This document shows positions 39,142-48,883 of a DNA stretch of 64,000 nucleotides, piece by piece. Position numbers and translations under genes: made by a program. Source of the DNA: Brevundimonas naejangsanensis (lineage in GTDB: Bacteria; Pseudomonadota; Alphaproteobacteria; Caulobacterales; Caulobacteraceae); assembly GCF_003627995.1 (NCBI RefSeq), contig NZ_CP032707.1, positions 1,850,501-1,914,500 of the forward strand, in the 5' to 3' direction. Numbering within the stretch: the stretch's first letter is position 1; each line of letters opens with the position of its first letter. The notes under the pieces are model-generated. The model worked only from the letters and a program-made list of their open reading frames with translations, was not told the DNA's origin and did not search any database.

Positions 39142-39665
39142 GCGACCATGCTCCCTTCCCCCTCGATGGGGGAAGGGCTGGGGATGGGGGTGTGCGCGCT
39201 GCCGCCGCCGGGCGGGCGCGGGAGGCGTCTCCCTGCCTTGTTCTTAAACCCTTTGCCTCCACCCCCACCCACCCCTCCCCCATCGAGGGGGAGGGCTTTG
39301 AGAGGGAGCGGACGTCCGCGCGGGTCGTGAAGCGGGCGCGAGAGATGCGCGCCGAGCCGACCTGGACCGAGAAGAAGCTCTGGGAGCGTCTGCGAGCGCT
39401 TCCGGTGCGTTTTGGGCGACAGGCGCCGGTCGGCCCGTATGTCGCCGATTTCCTCTGCCATCGCGCCGCCTTGGTGGTCGAGGTCGACGGCGACGTACAT
39501 GATCGAACCGATGTGGCGTTGCGCGACCTGAAGCGGGACGCCTGGTTCGAGAGCCAAGGCTATTTTACGCTCAGAGTGTCCACGCGAGCGGTCGAAGCCG
39601 ACATGGACGCGGTCGTGACGCGTATCCGCAACCTCGCCTCGAACCGTTTAGGGAAGGCCGTCTGA
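39138..39665 (+). CDS. DUF559 endonuclease-domain protein inside the pnt operon
   Basis: 175 residues. The C-terminal 110 are a DUF559 domain (Vsr/MutH-like PD-(D/E)XK fold): EMRAEPTWTEKKLWERLRAL, FGRQAPVGPYVADFLCH and VVEVDGDVHD carry the likely catalytic Asp and Glu-x-Asp. The first 55 or so residues are the translation of a GC-rich palindrome (see repeat E) and include the characteristic PSPIEGEG. ATG 39138 overlaps the pntAA stop as ATGA, and pntAB starts directly after its TGA, so it lies exactly at a gene junction. Biological role of DUF559 proteins is not known; a mobile or selfish origin is an inference. Confidence 0.82.
   Translation: MSDHAPFPLDGGRAGDGGVRAAAAGRAREASPCLVLKPFASTPTHPSPIEGEGFERERTSARVVKRAREMRAEPTWTEKKLWERLRALPVRFGRQAPVGPYVADFLCHRAALVVEVDGDVHDRTDVALRDLKRDAWFESQGYFTLRVSTRAVEADMDAVVTRIRNLASNRLGKAV
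39151..39297. repeat. Palindromic repeat E within the DUF559 reading frame
   Basis: Arms at about 39152-39192 and 39260-39295, built of CCCTCGATGGGGGA and GGGATGGGGGTG on the left and CACCCCCACCC plus CCCCCATCGAGGGGGAGGG on the right. The middle has no strong structure. Open in the DUF559 frame throughout. Confidence 0.7.
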
Positions 39666-39992
39666 ATGGAACACGTCGATCCCACTGTCTTTCGCCTGGC
39701 CATCTTCGTCCTGTCGATCTTCGTCGGCTACTATGTCGTCTGGAGCGTGACGCCGGCGCTGCACACGCCGCTGATGGCGGTGACCAACGCCATTTCCAGC
39801 GTCATCATCGTCGGCGGCCTGATCGCGGCGGCGGCGATGAGCGCCCAGGCGGGCGGGCCGAACGCCTGGATCGCCAAGGGGGCGGGCGTGGCCGCCGTGA
39901 CCCTGGCCAGCGTCAACATCTTCGGGGGCTTCATGGTCACGCGCCGGATGCTGGCCATGTATCGCAAGAAGGAAAGGCCCAAGGCCTCGTGA
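39666..39992 (+). CDS. pntAB: NAD(P) transhydrogenase, subunit alpha part 2
   Basis: 108 residues, three to four hydrophobic helices (LAIFVLSIFVGYYVVWSVTPALHTPLMAV, SSVIIVGGLIAAAAM, TLASVNIFGGFMVTRRML). The TPALHTPLM and FGGFMVTRRML motifs are diagnostic for the membrane part of the split alpha subunit. The ATG follows the DUF559 TGA with no gap; the stop overlaps the next GTG as GTGA. Confidence 0.95.
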   Translation: MEHVDPTVFRLAIFVLSIFVGYYVVWSVTPALHTPLMAVTNAISSVIIVGGLIAAAAMSAQAGGPNAWIAKGAGVAAVTLASVNIFGGFMVTRRMLAMYRKKERPKAS

Positions 39993-40270
39993 CCCTGTCG
40001 CCTGTTCTGTTTGCGTTTTATTGTTCCTGGGTCGTCACCGGCCTGGGCGTGGGGCTGTGGATCTGGAGCTGGGTGCGGGTCAAGGACCCCATCGGGCGGC
40101 TGAGGTTCCAGGACTGCGGCGTGGTGCTGGTGTTCGCCGCCGTGCTGACGCGCATCATCATCCAGGACCGGGAAATGACGGTCTTCGACTGGGCCATGAT
40201 TCTGCTCGGCCCCCTGTTTATCGCGGCCGCCCTGTGGCGCCTGTCGCGCACCCAATCCACCAAACGTTGA
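39989..40270 (+). CDS. Small membrane protein in the pnt operon
   Basis: 93 residues, GTG start at 39989 overlapping the pntAB stop by four bases. Three hydrophobic helices (VLFAFYCSWVVTGLGVGLWIWSWV, GVVLVFAAVLTRIII, WAMILLGPLFIAAALW). No family recognised. The tight overlap argues for coexpression with the transhydrogenase, but no role is known. Confidence 0.7.
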   Translation: MTLSPVLFAFYCSWVVTGLGVGLWIWSWVRVKDPIGRLRFQDCGVVLVFAAVLTRIIIQDREMTVFDWAMILLGPLFIAAALWRLSRTQSTKR

Positions 40271-40289
40271 ACCTAGAGAGTATCGCGTG

Positions 40290-40661
40290 ATGAAAGCTTC
40301 CCTGATCTCCGTCGTCGCCCTGTCGGTCGCCGCTGTCGCCGGCGCGGCCTCGGCCCAGTCCTCGCGCGAAGTGGGCCAGAATCCCTACGGCGGCCTGCAC
40401 TGGTCGGTCGTCGCGCCCCAGGGCGCCGGCTGGGCGCTGGAGTGCGGCTTCGCGCCCGTGACCATCCGCGGCATCCACATGAACCGCATCAACCACACCG
40501 GCTCGGGCCGGATGGCCGGGCGCCTGCCGGGCGACAACGGCCGCTGCCGCGTGACCAAGACGGGTGGCGAGGGGCCGGTCGGCCTGGCCGTGGTCAAGAA
40601 CGGCGAGGCCACCGCGGCGGGCACCAACGGCGGGGCGCCCGCCATCGTCAACGTCTTCTGA
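40290..40661 (+). CDS. Small exported hypothetical protein in the pnt operon
   Basis: 123 residues from ATG 40290; the GTG directly before is in frame too. Signal peptide (KASLISVVALSVAAVAGAASA) with predicted cleavage before QSS. The mature part has two Cys (ALECGFAP, GRCRVTK) and Gly-rich loops; no domain recognised. It lies between the small membrane gene and pntB. Confidence 0.7.
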   Translation: MKASLISVVALSVAAVAGAASAQSSREVGQNPYGGLHWSVVAPQGAGWALECGFAPVTIRGIHMNRINHTGSGRMAGRLPGDNGRCRVTKTGGEGPVGLAVVKNGEATAAGTNGGAPAIVNVF

Positions 40662-40687
40662 TTTGACATGAAACGAGGGGGGAGGGG

Positions 40688-42106
<1,419 letters not shown>

Positions 42107-42154
42107 GGCGTCACCGACGCGGCGCCCGCATGGACGCGAGCGGCGAAACGGCTC

Positions 42155-42532
42155 ATGAGCGGGCGGATGGAAGGCGAGGATTTCACCGTCGAGGAGGTCG
42201 TGATGACCCTGGGGCTGGCGCGGCTGCCGGGCGGCGGCTGGGGCCGGGTCATGGAGCCGACCGAGCCGACGGCAGCCGGCGGCCTGGTCAGCGCCTATCG
42301 CCTGCTGACTGCCGAGGAAACGGACGACTGGCGGGCGGCCGAGGCCGAGGAGCTGTGGACCGCCTATATGGGCGCGGGGCTGGAGGTCGAACTGGCGACC
42401 GAGGTCGGGGTGCGCCGCGAAAGGGTCGAGGCGGGATCGGGCGTCTGGATCACCGCGCCCCAGGGGGGCTGGCTGCGCACGCGGGCGCTGGGCGCCTGGT
42501 GCCTGGCGGGATGGGTCGGGCCGGCGGATTAG
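42155..42532 (+). CDS. Cupin-like DUF985 protein
   Basis: 125 residues. The order VEEVVMTLGLARLPGGGW, then SAYRLLTAEETDDWRAAEAEELW and a beta-rich second half ending in GVWITAPQGGWLRTRALGAWCLAGWVGPAD follows the DUF985 (cupin_5) pattern. The usual histidines near the EIW position are replaced (EAEELWTAY), so a metal-binding role may be lost. Start ATG 42155, 48 bases after pntB. It may be cotranscribed with the pnt genes. Confidence 0.7.
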   Translation: MSGRMEGEDFTVEEVVMTLGLARLPGGGWGRVMEPTEPTAAGGLVSAYRLLTAEETDDWRAAEAEELWTAYMGAGLEVELATEVGVRRERVEAGSGVWITAPQGGWLRTRALGAWCLAGWVGPAD

Positions 42533-42582
42533 AAACGGCAGCGCTTGCAGAGGGCAGGGGGCGCCCTGTAGCGGGATGTTTC

Positions 42583-44052
42583 ATGCGCACCCTGCTGATC
42601 GCCGCCGCCGCCGCCCTGTTGTCCGCCTGCGCCACGGCGCCGCTGACCGCCGTTGAAGCCCCGGTCGAGACGGTCGACCTGCTGCTGACCTCGGCCACGG
42701 TGGTCGACGTCGAGAAGGGGACGACGACGCCCGATCAGCTGGTGGCCGTGCGCGGCGGGGACATCGTCGCCGTCCGGCCGGAAGGCCAGGCCAGCCGCTA
42801 TCGCGCGACGCGAACGGCGGACCTGGGCGACCGCTACGTCATGCCGGGCCTGTGGGACATGCACGTCCACTTCGGCGGGGGCGAGGCCCTGATCGGCGAG
42901 AACGCCGAGCTGATGCCCCTCTATGTCGTCAACGGCGTGGTCGCGGTGCGCGACGCGGCGGGCGACCTGGCCCAGCAGGTTCTGGACTGGCGCGACGCCC
43001 CGCCGACGCCTGACAGCCCGCGCATCTTCACCTCGGGCCCCAAGATCGAGGGCATCGCCCCGGTCTGGAAGGGCGTGATCGAGACCGGCAACGAGGCGGA
43101 CGTAGACGCGGCCCTGGACCGGCTGCAGGCCCTGCGCGTCGACTTCGTCAAGATCACCGACAACACCCTGAAGCCCGAGCTCTTCCTCTACGCCGTGCGC
43201 GAGGCGAAGAAGCGGGGCATGAAGACCTCGGCCCACATCCCGGCCAGCATCACCGTGCTGGAGGCCGCCGAGGCGGGCCTGTCGTCCATCGAACACCTCG
43301 ACTACGCCATGAAGGCGGGCTCGCGCGACGAGGCGGCCATCGCGGCCGACTATCTGGCGGGCAAATACACCTACGCCCAGACCATGCGGCGCTATGCCGA
43401 CACCTTCGACGTGGAGACGGCGCGGCGGGTCTATGCGCGTCTGAGGGAGCTGGGCACGGCGGTGTCGCCGACCCTCTACGGCTCGACCACCCTGGCCAAT
43501 CTGGATCTGGATGACCATTCGCACGACGAGGGCCTGGCCTATGTCGGGCCGGGCATTCGGGCGACCTATGACTGGCGCGTCGAGCGCGCGGCACAGGCCA
43601 CGCCGCAGCAGGTCGAGGACCGCCATTTCGTCAAGGACGTCACCGCCCGCACCCTGCCCATGCTGCGCGACGCGGGCGTGACCATCCTGACCGGGACGGA
43701 CGCGGGCTTCCTCAACTCGTTCAACTATCCGGGCTTTTCGCTGCACGACGAGCTGGAGCTGTATGTGAAGCTGGGGCTGACGCCGCGCGAGGCGTTGGCG
43801 GGCTCGGTCGTGGACGGGCCGCGCTTCCTGAACCAGGGCGAGCGTTATGGCGCTGTGGCGGCGGGCAAGTCGGCCGACCTGCTGGTGCTGGAGGCGAACC
43901 CGCTGGCCGATGTCAGCGCGACGCGGCGCATCGCCGACGTGGTGCTGCGCGGCCGCCTGATCGACGCCCCCACGTTGGAGCGGATGCGCGGCGAGATCCG
44001 CGCCCGGGTGGCGGCGCGCGACGCGAGCTTCAAGCCTTCGCCAGCTTCCTGA
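42583..44052 (+). CDS. Lipoprotein amidohydrolase
   Basis: 489 residues starting at ATG 42583 with a lipobox LLSAC, so anchored to a membrane on the periplasmic side. Amidohydrolase metal ligands are visible: HxH in GLWDMHVHFGGG, Lys in DFVKITDN, His in TSAHIP, His in IEHLDY and Asp in LTGTDAGF. It resembles the amidohydrolase at 1638 in order of motifs, but has extra sequence between the metal sites. Substrate unknown. The 3' end overlaps the convergent HdeD gene by 23 bases. Confidence 0.88.
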   Translation: MRTLLIAAAAALLSACATAPLTAVEAPVETVDLLLTSATVVDVEKGTTTPDQLVAVRGGDIVAVRPEGQASRYRATRTADLGDRYVMPGLWDMHVHFGGGEALIGENAELMPLYVVNGVVAVRDAAGDLAQQVLDWRDAPPTPDSPRIFTSGPKIEGIAPVWKGVIETGNEADVDAALDRLQALRVDFVKITDNTLKPELFLYAVREAKKRGMKTSAHIPASITVLEAAEAGLSSIEHLDYAMKAGSRDEAAIAADYLAGKYTYAQTMRRYADTFDVETARRVYARLRELGTAVSPTLYGSTTLANLDLDDHSHDEGLAYVGPGIRATYDWRVERAAQATPQQVEDRHFVKDVTARTLPMLRDAGVTILTGTDAGFLNSFNYPGFSLHDELELYVKLGLTPREALAGSVVDGPRFLNQGERYGAVAAGKSADLLVLEANPLADVSATRRIADVVLRGRLIDAPTLERMRGEIRARVAARDASFKPSPAS

Positions 44053-44608
44053 CGCGGAAGGCCACGACGATCATCAGGGCGCCGAACAGGATGGCCCAGG
44101 CCGCGATCAGCCACAGCAGGCCCAGGGCGCCCGGACCCGGCGCGAAGACCAGGATCAGGCCGAACAGGATCGACAGGACGCCGGCGGCGGCCAGGGTCCA
44201 TTCCCTGGCGATCTCCTTGCGCAGGTGGATGGCGCCGACGATCTCGAGCACGCCGCGCATGATCGACCAGAAGCCGATCAGATAGATCAGCACCAGGGCC
44301 GTCAGCCCCGGCAGGGTGAAGGCCAGAACGCCCGCCGCCACCCCGGCGACGCCCGACAGGGCCAGCCACCAGCGCGGGGCCAGTCCGCCGCCCCGGATGG
44401 CGGCGACGATGGCCAGAACCCCGTCGACCAGGGCGTAGGCGCCATAGACGATGATCAGGCTCAGCAGGCTGATCTGCGGCCAGGCGAAGGTCAGGACGCC
44501 GAAGACCACGGCGGCGATCCCGCGCAGCAACAACAGCCACCAGGAGCGGTGCAGGGCGGATTTCACGATGCTGTCCAGCGTCGGCATGGCGGCGTGGGGC
44601 GAGGACAT
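44030..44608 (-). CDS. HdeD family membrane protein
   Basis: 192 residues with six hydrophobic helices arranged as three similar pairs, as in HdeD (SWWLLLLRGIAAVVFGVLTFAWP and repeated later as WTLAAAGVLSILFGLILVFAPG). HdeD is linked to acid resistance in enterobacteria; in alphaproteobacteria the role is undefined. Start ATG 44608 with GGAG about ten bases upstream. Confidence 0.87.
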   Translation of the reverse strand: MSSPHAAMPTLDSIVKSALHRSWWLLLLRGIAAVVFGVLTFAWPQISLLSLIIVYGAYALVDGVLAIVAAIRGGGLAPRWWLALSGVAGVAAGVLAFTLPGLTALVLIYLIGFWSIMRGVLEIVGAIHLRKEIAREWTLAAAGVLSILFGLILVFAPGPGALGLLWLIAAWAILFGALMIVVAFRVRKLAKA

Positions 44609-44687
44609 GGTCTGCTCTCCTGCGCGGGCGGCGATACGGCGGCGCTGGCGCAACGTGGGAGAGGGGGAGGGGTTCCGCCTTTCGCTT

Positions 44688-44855
44688 CCCTCTCCCGTTG
44701 GGAGAGGGCTCCGAGAGCGAAGCGATCGGCATAGGCGAAAGGGTGAGGGTTCGAGATTTCAGTCGGCGTCAGCCGTTGCGGCGGCGGCTTGCGCCGACGG
44801 ACGCTGGGAACCCTCATCCGCCCCTTCGGGCCGCCTTCTCCCATCGGGAGAAGGG
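44688..44855. repeat. Mosaic palindrome B1
   Basis: 168 bp opening with CCCTCTCCC/GGGAGAGGG and closing with CTTCTCCC/GGGAGAAG. Internal modules CGAGAGCGAAGCGATCG, GTCGGCGTCAGCCGT, GCTTGCGCCGACGGACGC and AACCCTCATCCG are shared with B2 at 61.3 kb. It lies between the HdeD gene and a small hypothetical gene. Confidence 0.75.
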
Positions 44856-44859
44856 ATGT

Positions 44860-45096
44860 TCAGGCCGCCATGCGCCAGTCGTGCGCTACGGGCGCCGCAT
44901 GGAACTCGTCCCACAGGGCGTCCTCGTCGGAGTAGCGGCTGCTGGCGGAGGCCGAGATGACGTCCACGACCTGTTCCTCCTGACGGTCCCAGATGACGGC
45001 CAAGTCGCCCTCGGCCTCGCACGGCACGATCATGTAGCGGTCGGCGAAGGTCTTCTTGGCGGGCTTTTGAACCGTCGGGGTGCGGGCGAAGGCCAT
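44860..45096 (-). CDS. Small hypothetical protein divergent from the WYL regulator
   Basis: 78 residues from ATG 45096, with AGGAGA about ten bases before it. Sequence AFARTPTVQKPAKKTFADRY then acidic and aromatic residues; no membrane helix or known domain. It is divergent from the WYL gene, with under 100 bases between, so it could be that regulator's target. Function unknown. Confidence 0.65.
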   Translation of the reverse strand: MAFARTPTVQKPAKKTFADRYMIVPCEAEGDLAVIWDRQEEQVVDVISASASSRYSDEDALWDEFHAAPVAHDWRMAA

Positions 45097-45190
45097 GTCG
45101 TGATCTCCTGGAAGCGAATGCCTCTTGCTGATGTTGAGAGGATGCGACAGCATTACGCCAGTTTCGGACGTATCTCTGTGGAGAAGTCAT

Positions 45191-46174
45191 TTGCGGCACG
45201 ACAAGGCGGCGCTGGTCATCGATCTGGCGCGGGGCATGGCGGCCAGCGCCGAGGGGCTGACGCTGAACGAGATGGCGGCCCAGCTGAACGTCGGGCGTCG
45301 CACGGCCGAGCGGATGCGCGACGCCGTGCTGATGCTGTTCCCTCAGGTGGAGGAGGTGTCGGACCCGCCGACCAAGCGCTGGCGCATCCGCGGCGGGCTG
45401 TCGGCCTTTGAACAGGCGCCGACGGCGACCGAGATGCTGGAGCTGACCAAGGCGGCGCAGGGCTTGCGCGCGGCGGGCGAACCGGCGCGGGCGGCGGCGC
45501 TGGAAAGCCTGGAGCGCAAGGTGAAGGCGGCGATGCGCTCGACCACCCTGAACCGGATGGCGCCGGATCTGGAGGCTCTGGTGCGGGCCGAGACCATCGC
45601 CGTCCAGGCCGGGCCGCGCCCCAGCGCCGACGAGACGGTGCTGGCCGAGATTCGCGGGGCCGTGCTGGCCGAGCGGCCGCTGAACTTCATCTACGCCCGG
45701 CCGGGGGCGGAGGCGCGGACCCGCAGCGTGGCGCCGTGCGGCCTGATGTTCGGACGGGCCAACTATCTGGTGGCGTCGGACCGCGAGAGCGGGCGCATCC
45801 AGACCTTCCGCCTGGACCGGATGAGTTCGGTCGAGGCGGGCGAGGGCACGGCGCGGCCGCCCGAAGACTTCGACCTGGGCGCCTTCGCCAGCCAGTCCTT
45901 CGGCATCTATCAGGACGAGATCGAGGAGGTCGCCTTGCGCATCGCGCCCGAGGGGGCGGACGAGGCGCGCGGCTGGCGCTGGCACCCGACCCAGACGATC
46001 GAGGATCAGGCGGACGGGGCCGTGGTGGTGCGGTTCCGCGCCTCGGGGATGCGCGAACTGGCCTGGCACCTGTTCACCTGGGGCGAGCAGGCGACCATCC
46101 TGGGGCCGCAGCGGCTGAAGGCGGTGATGGCCGAGGAACTGGCGGCGGCGGGCCGCGCCCTCGAACGGGCGTAA
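45191..46174 (+). CDS. WYL-domain transcriptional regulator
   Basis: 327 residues. N-terminal helix-turn-helix (LTLNEMAAQLNVGRRTAERMRDAV), central WYL domain (RPLNFIYARPGAEARTRSVAPCGLMFGRANYLVAS) and a C-terminal WCX-type extension (ALRIAPEGADEARGWRW). WYL proteins are ligand-responsive regulators, often of stress or DNA-damage genes. TTG 45191 is preferred because GGAGAAG lies four bases upstream and the protein then begins RHDKAALVIDLAR; an ATG at 45131 would add 20 residues. Confidence 0.85.
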   Translation: MRHDKAALVIDLARGMAASAEGLTLNEMAAQLNVGRRTAERMRDAVLMLFPQVEEVSDPPTKRWRIRGGLSAFEQAPTATEMLELTKAAQGLRAAGEPARAAALESLERKVKAAMRSTTLNRMAPDLEALVRAETIAVQAGPRPSADETVLAEIRGAVLAERPLNFIYARPGAEARTRSVAPCGLMFGRANYLVASDRESGRIQTFRLDRMSSVEAGEGTARPPEDFDLGAFASQSFGIYQDEIEEVALRIAPEGADEARGWRWHPTQTIEDQADGAVVVRFRASGMRELAWHLFTWGEQATILGPQRLKAVMAEELAAAGRALERA

Positions 46175-46226
46175 AGCTGAGCAAAGCGTAAGGTGACGGG
46201 CGTAAGGCTTGGCCTCTACCTTTCAC

Positions 46227-46333
46227 CCGTCATCCTCGGGCTTGACCCGAGGATCGGGCCATCGGCGTGCGCAACGTTGGAAAGGTCGAGTGCGCCCTGC
46301 GCTCGATCCTCGGGTCAAGCCCGAGGATGACGG
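46227..46333. repeat. Element C with perfect 30-bp terminal inverted repeats
   Basis: 107 bp whose ends, 46227-46256 and 46304-46333, are exact reverse complements. Each arm also folds on itself (CCTCGGGCTTGACCCGAGG). The 47-base centre shows no structure. It lies between the WYL gene and the M1-like gene. Similar modules recur in many alphaproteobacterial genomes. Confidence 0.8.
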
Positions 46334-46385
46334 AGTGTCGTGAAGCCTAGCGATGGGGTGTGAGTATGCAGAACAGGAGTCGTGC

Positions 46386-47825
46386 GTGAGTCTGAAAATC
46401 CTGTCCACGGGGGCTGTCGCAGCCGCCCTCCTGCTGACCGCCTGCGCCGCCGCGCCCGCGCCCGGCCCCTGGAACGTCGAGGCGGCGCCGCAGGTGACGG
46501 TGACGCGCGAGGGCGGACGGCTGACAGTCGATTACGCCTTCAACCGCGACGCCCCGGCCTGGGCCTTCATGGACTCGGCGCTGATCGACGGCGCGCGCGA
46601 GCCGTGGCGCCCGAGGCAGTGGACGGTCGAGACGCCGGGCGTGGCGATGGAGCGGCGCGGCCACTACGACATCATCCGAAGCATGGACGGCGGCCCCGTG
46701 CCGCGTCATGTCCGCTTCAGCGTGAAGCCGAAGGCGGTCGAGCTGGAGGCCGAATACAAGACCCTGGTCTTCTCGGACGGGGCGGTGGCCCTGCCGACGC
46801 GGCAGATGGACGTCTTCGCCCTGGCCTCGCCCGAGGCGGCGGAGGCGGTGCCGGCGGACCTGAACGGGGTCAGAATCGACGGCGGGCCGTCGCGCGTGAC
46901 CTGGCGCGACCGGGACGGGCCGGTGCTGTTCAATGGCGAGCGCCACGCCGAGCTGTCGACCACGGGCGAGCGGTCCTACGTCCTGCTGGGCGAGGCGCGA
47001 GTGACGCCGGGCGAAGGGCTGACCACGGTCATGGACCCGAATCTGCCGCCGTGGATCGGCCAGAAGATCCGCGACTTCGCCCCGCGCATCGGCCAGTTCT
47101 ACATGCAGCGCCTGGGGCGGCCCGGCGCGGGCGGGGACAAGCCGGTGGTCATGGCGGCCTGGAACGGCCCGACCGAGCGGATGACCAGCATGGGCGGCAG
47201 CGTCCTGCCTGGCCTGATCGTCATGTCGTTCGAGGGCACGGGCGTGACCCGGCCCAGCGCCGAGATGGAGCGGGTGTCGCGCTGGTTCATCGGCCATGAG
47301 AGCGCCCACTTCTGGCTGGGCCAGACGGTCCGCTATGAGTTCGCGCGCGAGGCCTGGATCACCGAGGGCGGGGCCGACCTGATGGCGGTGCGGGCGCTGA
47401 AGGCGCTGGACCCGGCCTATGACGCCCGCAAGGAACTGCAGGGCGAGGTCGACGACTGCGTCCAACTGAGCCGCGGACGCGGCGTGGCCGAGGCGGGCGC
47501 GCGCGGCGAGCACCGGGCCTACTACGCCTGCGGCGCCGTCTTCGCCCTGGCGGCGGAGGGGGCGCAGAAGCAGCGCGACGGCGGCGACTGGTTCGACTTC
47601 CTGCGCCCGCTGCTGGAGGCCAACAAGAAGGACGGGGTGCTGACGCGCGCCGAATGGCTGGGCGCCCTGACCCGCGTCTCGGGCGACCCGACCCTGGCGG
47701 CCGACATCGAGCGGGTGCTGGAACAGGGGGCGGCCGACCCGGCGGCCGAGATCGCCGCCCTGTTCCGCCGTACCGGCGTGCCGCACGCCGTCGAGAACGG
47801 GCGAGTGCGGCTGCTGCTTGACTGA
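46386..47825 (+). CDS. M1-like zinc metallopeptidase lipoprotein
   Basis: 479 residues. GTG 46386 is chosen because AGGAG lies about six bases upstream and gives a signal with lipobox LLLTAC. N-terminal half is beta-rich; then the gluzincin site GHESAHFWLG (HExxH near residue 302) with the third ligand Glu in WITEGGADLMAV, 20 residues or so later. It resembles the catalytic part of M1 aminopeptidases without the GAMEN motif, so the precise activity is uncertain. Probably anchored in the periplasm. Confidence 0.82.
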   Translation: MSLKILSTGAVAAALLLTACAAAPAPGPWNVEAAPQVTVTREGGRLTVDYAFNRDAPAWAFMDSALIDGAREPWRPRQWTVETPGVAMERRGHYDIIRSMDGGPVPRHVRFSVKPKAVELEAEYKTLVFSDGAVALPTRQMDVFALASPEAAEAVPADLNGVRIDGGPSRVTWRDRDGPVLFNGERHAELSTTGERSYVLLGEARVTPGEGLTTVMDPNLPPWIGQKIRDFAPRIGQFYMQRLGRPGAGGDKPVVMAAWNGPTERMTSMGGSVLPGLIVMSFEGTGVTRPSAEMERVSRWFIGHESAHFWLGQTVRYEFAREAWITEGGADLMAVRALKALDPAYDARKELQGEVDDCVQLSRGRGVAEAGARGEHRAYYACGAVFALAAEGAQKQRDGGDWFDFLRPLLEANKKDGVLTRAEWLGALTRVSGDPTLAADIERVLEQGAADPAAEIAALFRRTGVPHAVENGRVRLLLD

Positions 47826-47905
47826 CGCCGCCCGAATTGATCGAGATCAGGGCGCGTAACGCCGTTTCGCGCGTTGATGCGGACACGCTCGCAAGGGAGG
47901 CCGCG

Positions 47906-48751
47906 ATGACCTGGTCCAGTCTGATCGTTTACGTCGATGACGAAGCCGACTGCCCCGCCCGGCTCAAGGAGGCCTGCTCCCTGGCCCGGGCCTTTGGCGG
48001 GGAAGGCGGCGCGCGCCTGATCGGGGTGTCCGGCTGCGCGCCCGAGACGCCCATGGCCGACGCCTATGGGGCGGGCATCCTGCTGGGCGAGGTGATGGCT
48101 GCGCAGAAGGAGCGGGCCGAGAGCGCGCTGAAGGCGGCCGAGACGCGGTTCCGGGCGGCGGCGACGGCGGTCGGGGTGGCGTGCGAATGGCGCGGCGACG
48201 TCGGCGATCCCACCGAGCTGGCCACCCGCCACGCCCGGGCCGGGGACGTGCTGATCGTTGGGCGCGACGCGGGCGGGGCCAGCGCCTGGCGCGCGCCGCA
48301 CCCGGCCGACCTGGCCATGCGGGCCGGGCGGCCGGTGATCGTCCTGCCGCCCAATCCGGTGCGCTCCATGGTCGGCGCGCCCGCCCTTCTGGCCTGGACC
48401 GACACGCGCGAAAGCCGGCTGGCGGCGGCCGCGGCCTTGCCGCTGCTGAAACGGGCGGCCGGGGTCAAGGTGGTGGAGCTGTGCGATCCCGAGGACGTGG
48501 ACGGGGCGCGGCTGCGCACCCAGGACGTCGTGCGCTGGCTGGCCGGGCACGGCGTGGCGGCCGAGTCGGACGCCCGCGCCCACGACGACCGGCCCGCCGC
48601 GCGGCGCCTGATCGACGGCGCCGAGGAGATGCAGGCGGGCCTGATGATCGCCGGCGCCTGGGGCCACGCTCGGATGCGGCAGTGGATCTTCGGCGGGGTG
48701 ACGCAGAGCCTGCTGATCGAAGCGCCCGTGGCTCTGATGCTGGCGCACTGA
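47906..48751 (+). CDS. Tandem universal stress protein
   Basis: 281 residues, ATG 47906 behind GGGAGG. Two Usp-like halves: the first with LIVYVDDEAD and DVLIVGRDAGG, the second starting at ALLAWTDTRES and ending LMIAGAWGHARMRQWIFGGVTQSLLIEAPVALML. Gly-rich ATP-binding residues are best kept at the C-terminal end. Usp proteins are induced by stress; the exact role is not defined. Repeat A3 follows two bases after the stop. Confidence 0.88.
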   Translation: MTWSSLIVYVDDEADCPARLKEACSLARAFGGEGGARLIGVSGCAPETPMADAYGAGILLGEVMAAQKERAESALKAAETRFRAAATAVGVACEWRGDVGDPTELATRHARAGDVLIVGRDAGGASAWRAPHPADLAMRAGRPVIVLPPNPVRSMVGAPALLAWTDTRESRLAAAAALPLLKRAAGVKVVELCDPEDVDGARLRTQDVVRWLAGHGVAAESDARAHDDRPAARRLIDGAEEMQAGLMIAGAWGHARMRQWIFGGVTQSLLIEAPVALMLAH

Positions 48752-48753
48752 GG

Positions 48754-48879
48754 CCCTTCTCCCCTTGCGGGAGAAGGTGGCAGGCGAAGCCTGACGGATG
48801 AGGGGTTTCGCTGTCGGTTGAGAGACCCCTCATCCGACCTCGCTTTGCTCGGCCACCTTCTCCCGCAAGGGGAGAAGGG
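48754..48879. repeat. Long mosaic palindrome A3
   Basis: 126 bp with the same modules as A1 and A2: CCCTTCTCCCC/GGGAGAAGG, GTGGCAGGCGAAGCCTGACGG, ATGAGGGGTTTC, then CCCCTCATCCGACC and GGCCACCTTCTCCCGCAAGG. It lies between two convergent genes, four bases from the ScfR-like gene's stop. Confidence 0.8.
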
Positions 48880-48883
48880 AGAT

